Source of the DNA: Cymodocea nodosa | Taxonomy: Eukaryota; Streptophyta; Magnoliopsida; Alismatales; Cymodoceaceae | Length of the DNA: 64,000 nucleotides | Direction: 5' to 3' | Assembly (NCBI GenBank): GCA_036874045.1 | Contig: CM072341.1 | Span: 74,501 to 138,500, forward strand | Part shown: piece by piece, positions 33,701 to 46,388 of the stretch | How positions within the stretch are numbered: position 1 is the stretch's first letter | Layout of the letters: each line of letters starts with the position of its first letter | Program-made: the position numbers and the translations under genes | Notes under the pieces: generated by a model | Databases searched by the model: none | What the model was told of the DNA's origin: nothing | What the model saw: the letters and a program-made list of their open reading frames with translations, nothing else

Positions 33701-36700
33701 TATGCAACATGGGTAACTATATCACTTTTGTTTTTTTGAAAAACTGATCTCACATTATCTTCCACCAGAATTTTATTTCATATTGTCCTTTTTATGTGCC
33801 CAACTTATTCTATTTTACAAGATACTACATAGGATAATGTTGCTTCAAGGGAGGTGCTAAAGGTGGAGTTGGTGGGAATGGCTTGGTTTTAAAGGTGAGC
33901 AGTTCTAGTGAGGGTGATTTTCTCTTTATAGGGAATAGAAGGGTCTATTTCGAAGGAAAAGGAAGGCCTTCTTGTGGTTTTATTTTGGTTTATTTTAGCT
34001 TGTCTACAGCTTATGTAGGCCCTTGGATTTTATCAATTTTAATATATTTCCCTTGTTGCCGATCAGAAAAAACACTTCCCATTATTGACTATTGAAGAAA
34101 GATGGGACTGTTGAACTAAATGACTTGATACAAGACCGTTGATACTGATGTGATGTATTTAACTGGAGAAGAATATCTCAATGATGATGATGATGCTAAG
34201 GATTGAGATTCAAGACCTGAGTTAATTCTTTTATACAATGCTGCCTGTGATCATTATTTAGTACATCTGCTTTGTGATTTAGTTGATAGTGAAATCTAAT
34301 TGAATAGTATTCTATATCATCCAATTTACCCAATAGCAATTCTTGTGTTTGACATGTTCTGAATCAGGAAGAGTTGCAATTAATGTGCTATTCTATGGAT
34401 GGTTTTAATTTTTTCCTCTGGGATGATTCATGTAAGAATTTCCTTTTTGAGTGTGCCATAAAGCATGATGATACTTGTAGATCATGCAATATCATATGTT
34501 ACATTCAACAAATTTAGATCCTCTTTCTAAGCCATGCTAGCATTTAGACTTCTTATTATTCAATCAAACTGTTACGTGCTGAATTGACTGGCTTTCTTTT
34601 ATTCTATTTGATAGGGAAAAATCCAGGACCTAATAAGAAATTATGGAATTGCTTGTGTGCATCTGCTGGAAGCCCTCAGACATCAGGCATCAAGAGCAAA
34701 AATTGTTTTAGTAGTTGCAACTGCACATCTGGTATTTCTTTATTGTCTTGTTTAGAAGTAGGTATTATGCATGCCTAATCTTGCAAGATGCAACTCTTAA
34801 ATGTCAGGCTTTTGCAATTTGCATAAGGAAAAAGGATTACATAAAGGAGATGCATACTAAATCTATTCAGAATTAATTGACACTAAGTGCAACATGATCC
34901 GAATAGAACTATGGTGTAATTCATCCAGTGCATATTACATCCCTGAAGTATTGGCTTTATTAGATTATTTTCCTAAAACAGGTATTCTGTATTTATTATT
35001 GATATCATACAGGTATACCTGCTACAATGGAAGGCAAAAAAAAACATGCTTCTGGAAAACTTGTGGTTGCGATACTCCTCCTATGTGTAGTGCTTACCAC
35101 TGTTGCATTTCTTGGTTCACTAGCTTGTTATTTCTATCAAAAGGATAGATGTCGTGCTCAATCAACAATATCTTCATCCCAAGAAAGCACCAGTACAAAC
35201 AGTGCAGTGAATTTGTTAAGCCATCCATCTGGTGCTTTTCTGCCAAATTTCCAAGTTAAGGATAATTACATCTCAATGGCAGGTGCAGACTTGTGGTTAT
35301 TCTGTGCTTAATATTATACCATATTGCAGCTGTTGCCCCTTTTCCCAAACGTTATAGTGTAGTACATGTGATCATCTGTCTTATGCTTAAAACATTTATG
35401 AATTTTAACCTCAGAAAAGAATTTTCATTTGATATGTTGCACTTTATCCTTAAGTTGCTTTATGGGAATCTGTTATTCATGTATGTTCTTGTTTTCTTCT
35501 CTGGATGATTAATCCAAATTATCTTTTTTATTTAATTCTCATGCACTGTGAACCACTTATGATGTACATCTCTAATGTAGGCTTCTCAGATTGGGCTTCT
35601 TGTTTGTTAAAGAGCAAACAAGGGAAGATACCTGGGGCAATCACACAGTTTTCATATCACGAGCTCGAGCATGCGACCAACAAATTTTCAAATAACAATA
35701 TCATAGGACTTGGTGGAAGCAGTAATGTGTACCGTGGTCATCTAAAAGATGGAAGAGTTGTTGCTATTAAGAGATTAAAATTGCCCGATAGCTCAGCTGC
35801 AGAATCTGAATTTCTATCTGAGGTATTTCAACTCCATAATTATATTTTCTTCATGAACTGTCAATGAGCTAATTAACATCATTTTTTATCCAAGATATAC
35901 CATAATGTGATGCTAATCATGGTTATTCTGGTTTTCTCCTTTTCATTCAAAAATTATGAAGAATTATGTTATCTCATAACTAATTATACACTAAAGTCAA
36001 TGATCCATTTTAGATGGAGATGGGAGAAATTAATTTTTGGTTGTTGGCATTCTACAAGTCGTATTCAATATATTTAGTTGAGATGGAAGTGGAAGGGCTC
36101 ATATTGTCTTAGACAAGTGCATATATTCATATATTTTTTCATGATAGACTATTTCTACATTGAGTAATGTGAAAATAAATAAATAGGTCGAAATTTTGTA
36201 TATCTCACTAACATGATAGAACCTATATATATAAAGGCTATAAAAAAGAGACAAATACAATACTAGCAATATGGGACCAAATCTAATACATGTAACCTTA
36301 ATATAATAGTATACTTTAACACTCCATCTCAAGTTGAAGTATCCAATTTACAATAGATTCAATATCAATTCAAAAAACTTAACATAGTTGAAAATAACAA
36401 ATACATGGAGAAACATAAAAACCAGTTCTTGTAATAGTAGTGGCAACGAAAGATAGTAGTAGTTGCTATAACAGAAGTAACAATAGGAATAATCTAAGAT
36501 AAGTTTAAGAAGAACTATATTTTAGACAATAGTATATTAACTATTGGATGATATAATTGGTGATAATAAAATAAACAAATGTAGTCTAGTTAAGAAATAA
36601 AGAAATAGATAGGTGTGATTTATCCTCAAAATTTTTTTAGGTGATTTTTTCTTTTTCTTTTTACTTCCACCATTTTTGACATTTTTTCAAAAACCTTATT

Positions 36701-39700
36701 TTATTCTTCCATATTTTCTCTCTATCCCCCACTGGGAGTGTAAGCAGCAGTTTCAATCTAGCCTTCACCTTGTTGGAACTTGGGACAACCACCAGGGGAA
36801 TAATGGAGAGGGAACTAGACCTGATAGACGATGTCATGTCCAATAATGTTGATGGGTGGCCTAACATTAGCTTTAATTATTTTTGGTTCACTGTGTAATA
36901 TAGATTCAATGCTAAGGTCTCTGCTAATCTATTGTGCCACCTTTTCCATCATCCAATCCTATCCCACCAGCACTACCACCAAATTGATCAAACCCGAAAT
37001 CCATATTGATGCAACTCATTGAGATCCTCATTGGTGACACTTCTACTGAGCCTCCCAGCCCATCACCACTCCTTGTGAAGGGTCTTACACTAGAGCTAGG
37101 TCTCCTCCCAATCCACATTTGGGGACCACATATTGTGCTTCATGAGAGGACTTGATGGTAACACTCAACAGAGGTTTACAATGGTGGAAATAGGGGTTGG
37201 AGCCCTTGGCGATCACAGGAAGTAGAAACATTGGAGGAAGGCTAGTTGTGGGTGGAGAGCAGCTAAGGTTTTTGGGGTAGGGAGGAGGGTGGTCAACAAT
37301 GATGTTGGTTTCCCTCCTCTCTACTTAGATCATTCACAGTTTTAAACTTTCAAAACCTAAACTTTGATAAAATGTGAAAACAATGAAATTGATGGAAGAA
37401 ATAAAGATAGGACCTCTATATATAGTGGTTATAAGGAAGAGACAAATATAATATTAATAATGTAAGACTAAAACCATTACACATACTTAACTCTAATACA
37501 TTAATATACTTTAACAAGTCAATTCTCTAATCATTTCACTATTCCATAATATATTCTCTCATTTCCCCAAAATTATTGCCAATAAAAGTTCATTCCCAAT
37601 AAGATCCTCTTCAATTAAACTCAAATTTGCATTGTCTCTCAACTCTCTTGTGTCACATCCCAATCCTAACTTGAGAGATGAAGTCATTATTGGCATTTCA
37701 AAGTAAACATTGAGTACTTCTGGCAAAAGTAGGAAGTTGGGAACTTCTAGTTCATATTGAATACAAACTTTAAGTTTCATACATCCACACCATTTGTTTA
37801 CTTTATGGCAGTTGTTCAATTGCTCTAACACTTCCATTAGAATTTTTCATTGCTTTTATCTTGAATTTTTTTGAAGGTGTATCATGAATATTTTCTGTTC
37901 TCATTTGTTTTCAATCATTACATCTGCAATCAGCTTCTTTTTTATTGTATTGTATCCGCACCCTTTTAATCTTCATTCATGAATTGTGATAATATATTTT
38001 AAAATTTCTGTTTTTAAATTTAGCCTTTCTTATTTGTAATGTGCAAATAATGTTGACACACAACAAATGTGCAAAGGGTTTTTAAAAAATCATCAGTGCA
38101 ATATATTTCTGCTGTTATTTATTTTATTTATCTTTTTGCAGATTGAATTAATATCAAGGCTTAATCACTGTCATATTGTGCCATTGCTTGGATACTGTTC
38201 AGTATCACAAGGGAAAAATATCATGAGGCTTCTTGTATTTGAATACATGAGTAATGGTAACCTAAGAGATTGCTTAGATGCAACAATACAAGGGAGAATG
38301 ACCTTGGACTGGCAAAGACGTGTAAGCATTGCATTAGGAACGGCAAGGGGCTTGGAATACCTTCATGAAGCTGCAGTTCCTAGGATTTTACATCGGGATG
38401 TTAAATCTACCAATATTCTTCTTGATGATAATTATCAACCCAAGGTAATCTAATTCTTGAAGAGCATATGACCATACAAGGACCAGTCCCACAATGAAAC
38501 ATATGTAGATGGACTTGTGTTGATATATAAATAGATCCATCAACTCACTGCTTAATATATTTATCCATATTACATTACACGATGGTCCTCCTTTATATTT
38601 AGTTATTCTGCAGTGGATTTTTTGTGACAACTGAATGTAGGATTCTTGTATTGTCTTTTCAAATTTCATTACTTCATCCCAACTTTTGTGGCTACCGACA
38701 CAAAGGCATAATTAGTTCTGCAAAAGAAGCAATAAAATCTCAATGATGAATCTGACACCCTTGTGCAATACTCACATTATTTATGCTGGCTCGGTGTCCA
38801 TGTTACAAGCTGATCTCTCTTTTGATTTAGTTATTCTGCTGTTGATTTCCTGTCAACTGAATGTAGGAATCCTCTATTTTCCTTTCAAATTTCATTACTT
38901 CCCATCAAACTATTGCAGCTACCACTACCAACACAAAGGAGGTATTGGCAACAATTATCTTAGCCAGCACATAGAAATATGTCAGCATTTTTCAATATTT
39001 ATTACCAAATATATTATTTATAAGCCAGTTTATTTCTATACACTAGCTTGAAAAACACTAAAATTCGAACAAAATACGTTGAATGGTAAAAGGATGAGTT
39101 TCAAAAGTTTTTGAAAAACATCAGGTTCTTTTCATGTGTTAGATTAAAATAATCATTACCAAACAAACCCTACATATTATCTAGTTTTAGGGAAGAGAAG
39201 GAATACTCTCAAGAAGGAATTCAACATTTTGTGAAATATTGATGTTTTTCTAGCTAACTCAACTAGGCCTTAGGCATTTTATGATTAGATTAATTGTTCA
39301 AAATTAAGATTATCTTGTCTTAGACTTGGTTTTATGGTTTAAATTTTGTAGTACAACTGCAAATACATTCTAGTTCATTTTCTCTTTGCTTAGTCTTATT
39401 TCTTGTGACACATTTGCAACCATCTTCTAAATTCTTGTAGATCACCGATCTTGGCATGGCTCAAAGACTAATGCCTGATGATTCTACAAGTTTTACAAGT
39501 TGTCCAGCAAGAATGACTGGTACATTTGGATATTTTGCACCGGAGTATGCTGTTGTTGGAAAATCTTCACCAAAATCAGATGTCTTCAGTTTTGGTGTAG
39601 TCATTTTGGAGCTGATCACTGGCCGTCAACCCATCCAGCGGTCACCCAAGAAAGGCTATGAAAGCCTTGTCTTGTGGGTATACTTTCTAGCATCTCATTG

Positions 39701-41058
39701 ATTTGAAAGATGCCTTACATGTTCTCCATGAACCAAGGGAAACAATGTTTTCACCTTCAAATGCATTTAGTGTAAAAAATTAGCTCTTCATCTTCATATA
39801 TAATATACATGCATAAGAATAACCATTATAATTGAGTCCCTTTGGAATTGAAGAAAATGTAATACAAAATGTAAATTAGAAGATTAATTTTCTAATTTGA
39901 CAAATGAGGTAGGAAAGAGTCAGAAAGTGAAAAGGCCTCCAGTAGTTCATTTACATGTTTCATGAATACAAGAGAAGAAACAAAGCTGATTACCTGTTTC
40001 TATTTCTATGCAGGCAACACCTCGATTATGTGATAGCAAGCTTGTTATCTCGGAAGTACCTGATCCCTTTCTCAAAGGAAATTTCCCTAAAAAAGAAATG
40101 CAGATCATGGCCTACTTAGCTAGAGAATGTCTGCAGTGGGATCCAGAATCCCGCCCAACCATAAGTGAAGTTGTTCAGATTCTCAGGACTATGTCTCCTT
40201 GTAATTCGAAGTGGAGAGCTCCCCCCGTCAATCTTTCCTTGGTAAGTTTGATTAATTTGAGGAATTACTTTATTTAATTTAGTTAGGTTACACTACCAAT
40301 CTTTTTCAATGTTTAAAGTGTAGGGCACCTAAAAACAATTAAATTTTCATTGTACTTCCAGTCATTGTTTTGAAAATTTGTCTTAACAGCCACTGTGAGG
40401 AATTGTTGGCGGTTGTTAGAATTGCCATCATAACAATGCAAGACCCTTGCGAAACAAAGCCTTGGCTTATTGGTCGTGGACCGCAATATCCATATTTATT
40501 TCCTCTGATGTTGAATATCCAATTAATGATAATATTCAACGTGGTAGTTCTTGATAAGAAAGAAAAACATGCATTGCAGGTTATACTGATATTTTGTCAT
40601 AGTTTTGTGATAGTAGGTAATTTGAAGGTGTAGATCCTGTTGAAAATCCTAGCATTCTGTGAAAGAGTGCACCCTGCAGGACGGAGAAAAGATGGTAGCT
40701 CCCTGACTTGATTATGTTTTGTGTATTTTTGCAGAGTTCCACTTATCACAGCATGAAAGGAAACTCTGAAATCAAAAGACATCATGAGATTTCGGAGTGT
40801 TCCTTTGAAAGAGATGAGATCGATCAGGTTGAATTGGAGAGGCAGGAAGCAAAGTGCCCGACGCCATTGTTGGTGGACCATGATCAACGCAGGGAGCCCT
40901 CTAGAAGTAACAACATTGTATTGTCACCACAGTACAGGGAGGGAGTAATAAGAATGACAACAGATGCTTGGAGTTGGAAAGTTTGTGGGGATGAAACAGT
41001 GGACCTTTTGGAGCCTCGATTTGAATCATTTGTACAAAAAAACCTTACATCTCCTTGA
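30787..41058 (+). CDS. NCRK: Receptor-like Ser/Thr kinase, NCRK type, nine exons
   Basis: Exons: 30787-30856, 31152-31271, 34615-34731, 35013-35282, 35581-35822, 38142-38444, 39441-39677, 40014-40241, 40735-41058; phases agree throughout and give 636 residues. Exon 1 is a signal peptide ([19 protein letters not shown]). Exons 2 and 3 each encode a small Cys-rich repeat ([11 protein letters not shown]... [18 protein letters not shown]... [10 protein letters not shown]). Exon 4 gives a transmembrane segment (about 119-141) and juxtamembrane part. The kinase has [12 protein letters not shown]256, HRDVKSTN (H357-D359), DLG instead of DFG (377-379), and [11 protein letters not shown]. The C-terminal tail is hydrophilic. 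This layout matches NCRK, reported as a membrane/endosomal receptor-like kinase interacting with ROP GTPases. Introns 2 (3.3 kb) and 5 (2.3 kb) hold transposon remains; exons appear undamaged. Confidence 0.92.
32100..33700 (+). mobile_element. LINE ORF1 relic inside NCRK intron 2
   Basis: At 32287-32390 a plus-strand frame reads [14 protein letters not shown], a stop, then [16 protein letters not shown]. This is a pair of CCHC-like zinc knuckles as found in ORF1/gag-like proteins of plant LINEs. The flanking 1.5 kb is GC-richer than the surrounding intron and has many short plus-strand open pieces, but is full of stops. Boundaries are estimates. The orientation is the same as the host gene. 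Confidence 0.5.
36168..37516 (-). mobile_element. Small coding-free LTR retroelement (TRIM-like) in NCRK intron 5
   Basis: Two related direct repeats, 36168-36321 and 37373-37516, both start TGTGAAAA and end TTTAACA on the plus strand, and share an AGAGACAAATA-containing block. Read on the minus strand, the sequence after the upstream repeat is TTTTATCAAAGTTTAGG, close to the initiator-Met tRNA primer site of plant copia elements, and the sequence before the downstream repeat is CTTGAGATGGAG, a polypurine-like tract. Flanks AGTAA and AGTCA may be a worn 5-bp target duplication. Total length is 1349 bp and I see no protein domain, so it is a non-autonomous element inserted antisense to NCRK. 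Confidence 0.7.
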
Positions 41059-43476
41059 GCTTCTCAGTCTGCTCCTCCAGACTTGCTCCCTGTGCTTAAA
41101 GAGACCTTACATCAAAGGCCAAGAATTGGTCTCCCACCATGGAATGCAAGTGCTTAAATCAAATTTTGGTTCAACCCGTCAACGGTGTTGCATGGAATTG
41201 CAAACCTATGAAGTGTATGAACTATTCTTTATTCAAAAAGGTATTGGTGTGCGTGCGGTTCACATCGCAATCTTGTGGTGTCCACAAGGCGCGTCCCACT
41301 CTTCAATGGATGAATTCAGTGTTCCCATGAGCTGAAATGATTTGTTTGTTCACTATTTTAGTTGTATTTGATGTAGCTGTATAACACGTTTTATTTATTT
41401 ATTCCTTCTAAGTTCATATTAGAAGAATCATGGAGGAAAATTAAAAGAGGGTCAATTCTGCACTGGTGTTCGACGTACCCCCAGTATTCTTTGGTTGAAT
41501 TTGACAGTCAACGCTGCTCTTCTATTTGATTTCGCCTTCCCCTGGATAACTCCTGCGGCATCCTCCATATTTGACCAGTCTAATCGAATCTAATCTGAAC
41601 AAGAAGTAAAAAAAGTCCTCTTTTGATGCAGGAGATTTCTTCCGTATAAACGAAATCAATCACATGCCGATCCAATTACTTGGGTACTTAGGATTCTTTG
41701 ATTATAACGTCGGATCTGATTGATAACGTAGATGGAAGGTAGGCTTCCATGGAAGAAGGGGAAGTCAGACGCAAGGAAGGTCAACAAGAACAAGAGTGCA
41801 AGTTTGGCGAGATGGGTCCCCCTTCCCACCCCATCTCGACCACCAGGAGACAAAGGGAGCCCGTCGGGGAGATGGACCACCGCTCGTCCTTCGTCCAACT
41901 TGGTTGCCTAATCTTGTTTGGCGAAGGAGCACTACTCACTGGTGGAGATGGATCCATCGATGTGTATGTCGGCACGCAGAAGCAAATCAGAGCCACCGTT
42001 GACTTCGTAAAATCATGCGCAGGCACACACGCACTCACTCCACATCAAACCAAAAAAATCGCATCATCTCCGTCCCCCCCAACTCATATATATGTGTAGT
42101 TTACGTGTCTTCGTTCGTTCATTCATTCATTCCTGCAGCTTCGCGATCACATTCATATCCATCAATACCGGGATTCGCTTCTTCTCCTTCTCTTTCAAGG
42201 TTAGGTTTGTTCCTCACTCTCCTTGCAGCACAAGATTGACTCTTTTACAAGAGTTACGTTTGTCATTGAAGAAAGAGCAGCAGGTCCTTGGGTGTGGTTA
42301 AATTGTGAGAGCTGGCTTAAGCTTAGTTAGAGGTTACTTGGCCTGGTGGTTTATTGAAATCATTAGCAATTGGTCCTTGGGATCCGAGTTTGACAAATTA
42401 GTGATTCTTGCTATTCACTCATGGTTTTCAGTTTTCTGCTCTCTCCCTCTCTCTCTATCAGTTGGCCGCCCATACCATAACCGTACCCCGTTTTTTCAGC
42501 TTCTGATAGAACATGGCTCTTGCTGCAAATCCAATCCAACCGGTGCACAAGTCAAGGCTTTTCCGGCCTGACTCCCAGACACACTAAACCGGCTGGGTAA
42601 CTATGAAGAGACGATGTCCAGGGTTTCTTTTTAGATTCCAAGAAAGAGAAGAAGAAAAAGAATTCTTTGGTTTACGGGTTCAGAGTGCGGTGGAGATCCT
42701 TGGGTTGGAGAAACAGAGCACACATTATACGTGTGATCATAAAAAGCAAAGAGTTTCAACGGGAGGAGGGAGGGTAACGCCCGAAGCAGAGAGATACCAC
42801 CCACACCCATGTGACTCCTCCTCTTCCTCCTCCTCCTCCTCCTCCTCTCCTTCCCTTCTCCTTCACGCTATAATATATCCCTTTCCTTTCATTTGTATTT
42901 CGTGCTCACCTCCATTCATATAACTTGTTCAAAAAGTTAACCACAACCATTTGCAGATTGCTGCACATAAATAGGGATTCGTATCAATCTGCACATACAT
43001 AATCATTTGCTCTTCCATGTTCATGCATCAAACCCTCTTCTCCTGCCTCTCCCATCTCCTCGTTTCTTCAGCACTACCCTAGATACCTGCCATCCTTTTT
43101 GAACTCTTCATGGCATTTTTTTTCTTTACCAGCATAGGTTACTAGGAGGAAGAGAAACGTCCTGGTCAACCATTTGGGTTCATAAGTTAAGCTGACCCCC
43201 CTTCCTCTTCCTCCTCGTCCTGCTCCACACATAGGAAGCTGCTCTTCAACTCTCTCTTAAGCTTTGTCTAATTCCCTGATTAATTAACTACCTCTAACTA
43301 TTATTCTGCGTGTTGCATTTCATGCATGCTTGTTCTAATAAATCTTGATTTGGACTACAATATTTAAGATGCTGCAAGTTTCTTTGTATTTGTAACTGAC
43401 CCGAAAAAGGAATTGCTCTCTCTGCAGATCACAGGGTTCGTGCTGCGCCCAATCCAATCCGAGTTACAGATATTCG
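41059..43476. other. NCRK 3' region, spacer and glycosyltransferase leader
   Basis: 41059 to about 41420 is likely NCRK 3' untranslated sequence. 41700-42560 has short open frames without known motifs. 42600-43428 is probably 5' untranslated sequence of the glycosyltransferase gene: it holds a CCT-rich microsatellite near 42821-42850, and a strong splice acceptor (CTCTCTCTGCAG) at 43427, 49 bases before the ATG, suggests a leader intron. A TTCA/TTCG repeat lies near 42110-42132. Confidence 0.45.
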
Positions 43477-46388
43477 ATGGGCTTCATCCGAACGCCGACC
43501 ATGAGAAGTGGGGAGTCTCTGGAGGGCATGCTCACCGACTACGTTTCCACCGGAAAAGCCGGCGGTGGCATTGGCTGCAAGACCCACAAAGGAGGAGGAG
43601 GCGCCCATCGAAGCGCCGCCCGCATTGTTGCCAGTCTTACCTGCCTGCAGTTCGCCTTTGCTATGTACGCCACCTTCCTCCTCTACTACATGAGCCCCAC
43701 CGTCGATCTCCGTAGCGCCAAACCCGAGTTCACATGGGCCACGCGCATCGCCCACCATTGGAAGCACTTCATCGCCCGGCCTCACATGCTGGCCACCTTC
43801 CAGGACGACGCCCCTCCGGCGCTCCGGTCCCTGTCCGAGGTCTGCGAGCACGAGCGCATCGACTTTGCGCAGAAGAAGTCGGAGGACTCAGTCATGATCA
43901 GGCTGAAGAGGGAGCTGTACGAGGAGGTCCTCGACTTCCAGAAGAGCACCTCCGGCATCGAGACGCTGGACGAGCTGATGAACATGCCGTCCAGGTGGAA
44001 GAGAGACGTGAGGACCCCAAAGATCACCGTCCTGCTCAACCACTTCAAGAGGAAGACGTTGTGCGCACAGCTGGAGTCTTTGATGGGGCAGACCGTCCCC
44101 TTCCACGCCGTGTGGGTGCTGTCCTTCGGCAGCCCTAACGAGAACACCCTCCGGAGCATCGTGGACAGCTACAACAACTCCAGAATCAGCTTCATCAGCT
44201 CCAGCTACGACTTCAAGTACTACGGCAGGTTCCAGATGGCGCTGCAGACCGAATCCGACTTCGTCTACGTCCTCGACGACGACATGATCCCAGGGAAGAG
44301 GATGCTGGAGATACTCTCCCACGTCGCCGGCACCGACAAGTACAACAACTCCGTCCTCGGCAGCATAGGCAGGATCCTGCCCTTCCGCCAGAAGGACTTC
44401 ACCTTCCCCAGTTACAGGAAGTTCCGGTCGAAAGAAGCGGGGCTGTACCTGCCCGACCCTGCCTACGGCATCGCGGTCGACAGGATCGTCCAGGTCGATT
44501 TCTTGTCCAGCTCCTGGTTTCTCGCCGCCGACCTCGTCAAGACATTGTTCGTCGAAACACCCTTCACCTTCATGACCGGCGAAGACCTGCATCTAAGTTA
44601 TCAATTGCACAAGTACAGGAACGCTGGGTCCTTCGTGTTGCCGGTGGATCCCAAAGACAAGGAGACGTGGGGAGACAGCGAGCACAGGCTTGCTTACGTC
44701 TCCGAGACGACCGTGATCTTCAAGGACGTAGTCCAAGTCCGGGACGATCAGTGGTGGCGCGCCCTGTCGACCGGCTACGTCACGCAGTGGGCGGCCATGA
44801 ACCCTCAGAAGATCGATGCTTTGTTCTACGCGCACTCAGTGGAGGAAGTGAAGGCCCTGGCTCCCCTTCTGGAGAAGTTCCGGTCGACAGTAGGGCGGAA
44901 GGCGTACATCGCAGTCTCGGGCGGGAGCTTCTGCCCGTGCGAGGCGGCAGCGGATGCGTTGAACTGGCCGAAGGTGGTGTGCAAGGAGCGTCGTTTCAAA
45001 ATATTCGATCTGGAGGTGGGCGCCATACAGGGAGTATCCAACTCCGAGGTCCCCGTGGTGCAGGCCGTCTACTCAAGCGTGAAGGGATTGATTAAGATCC
45101 ACAATCCCAGCCTGCTCATAACCGTCAGTGACCTTGATCAGCACGTGAGGACCGCTCTCAAGACGGCGGCGGAGAGCAGCGCCAACGCCACCACTCAGCT
45201 GGTGTCTCTTCCCCGAGCCACGGTGCCCAAGGTTCTCTGGATGGCCAATCTCCGGCCGACCGCTCTTCCAAGTGAGTGGATTCACAGGCTTGCTTATTTG
45301 TTTATTTATTTACTAGTTATCACACATGCATGCCGACGACTAATCGATCACCGTCATGTTTTCGTTCAGACTGGAATCGCATGAGAATCTCGGTGAATAT
45401 AATCACGCAGAACCGCATGGGATCTCTGCAGCGACTGCTGAGGTCACTTTCCGACGCCTTCTATGTGGGCGACCAGGTGCCCATCTCCTTCAACATAGAC
45501 AGCGGGGTGGACAAGGCGACCCTGCAAGCCGTGGGGTCCTTCCAGTGGCCACACGGTCCCAAGACCATCCGACGCCGCATAATCCAAGGAGGCCTCATCC
45601 GGGCGGTGAGCGAGAGCTGGTACCCTTCCGACGACGACGATTTCGGCCTCCTCCTGGAGGACGACATCGAGGTGTCGCCCTACTACTACCTGTGGATCAA
45701 GTACGCCCTCCTGTCCTACCACTACGATCCCCAGGTCTCCCTGCCCGAGCTCTCGTCCATCTCCCTCTACACGCCGAAGCTGGTGGAGGTCGTGAAGGAG
45801 AGACCCAAATGGAATCCCACGGAATACTTCAAGAAGATCCATCCCAACTCGCCCTACCTCCACCAGCTCCCCTGCAGCTGGGGCGCCGTCTTCTTCCCCA
45901 AACAATGGCGGGAATTCTACGCCTACATGAACTCCCGGTTCACGGAGGACGCCAAGCAGAATCCGGTGCAGATACCCAAGTCGAGGACCAACGGATGGCA
46001 GGCCTCCTGGAAGAAGTTCCTGATCGACATGATGTACCTGAGAGGGTACGTGAGCTTGTACCCCAACTTCCCTCGCCAGGCCAGCTTCTCCACCAACCAC
46101 ATGGAACCCGGAGCTCACATCAACGCCAAGGACAACGTCGTCAAGCACGACAAGTCCGACTTCGAGGTACCCTTGCTGCAGGACGACTTCACCAAGCTGC
46201 TCCCGGGGCAGAAGCTCCCACCCGCGTCCAAGTTGCCGGTGGTCAACCTCTTCAATCAGGCCATCTCCCTCAAAGGGATGAAGACCGCCGGAGCGAGGCT
46301 CCAGCAGGATGTGATCAGCTGCAAAGAGACGGAAATCGTGGCCATCGATCGCGCCACCGGGCTGCCCAAGAACTGCACCAGATTCTGA
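43477..46388 (+). CDS. Type II membrane glycosyltransferase with two GT-A-like halves
   Basis: Exons 43477-45271 and 45370-46388 (phase 1 junction, 98-nt intron) encode 937 residues. A short cytoplasmic tail is followed by a membrane anchor at about 50-72 (TCLQFAFAMYATFLLYYM). The first half has KITVLLNHFKRKTLCAQLES, then FVYVLDDDMIPGKRML with D267-D269 as a DxD-like metal site, and FMTGEDLHLSYQLHKY. The second half restarts with MRISVNIITQNRMGSLQRLL and has FGLLLEDDIEVSPYYY (E695-D697) and LPCSWGAVFFPKQW. It resembles the plant proteins labelled glycosyltransferase family protein 2. Family knowledge suggests a Golgi lumen enzyme; donor and acceptor sugars are unknown. No damage is seen, and G/C at third positions is high. 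Confidence 0.88.
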
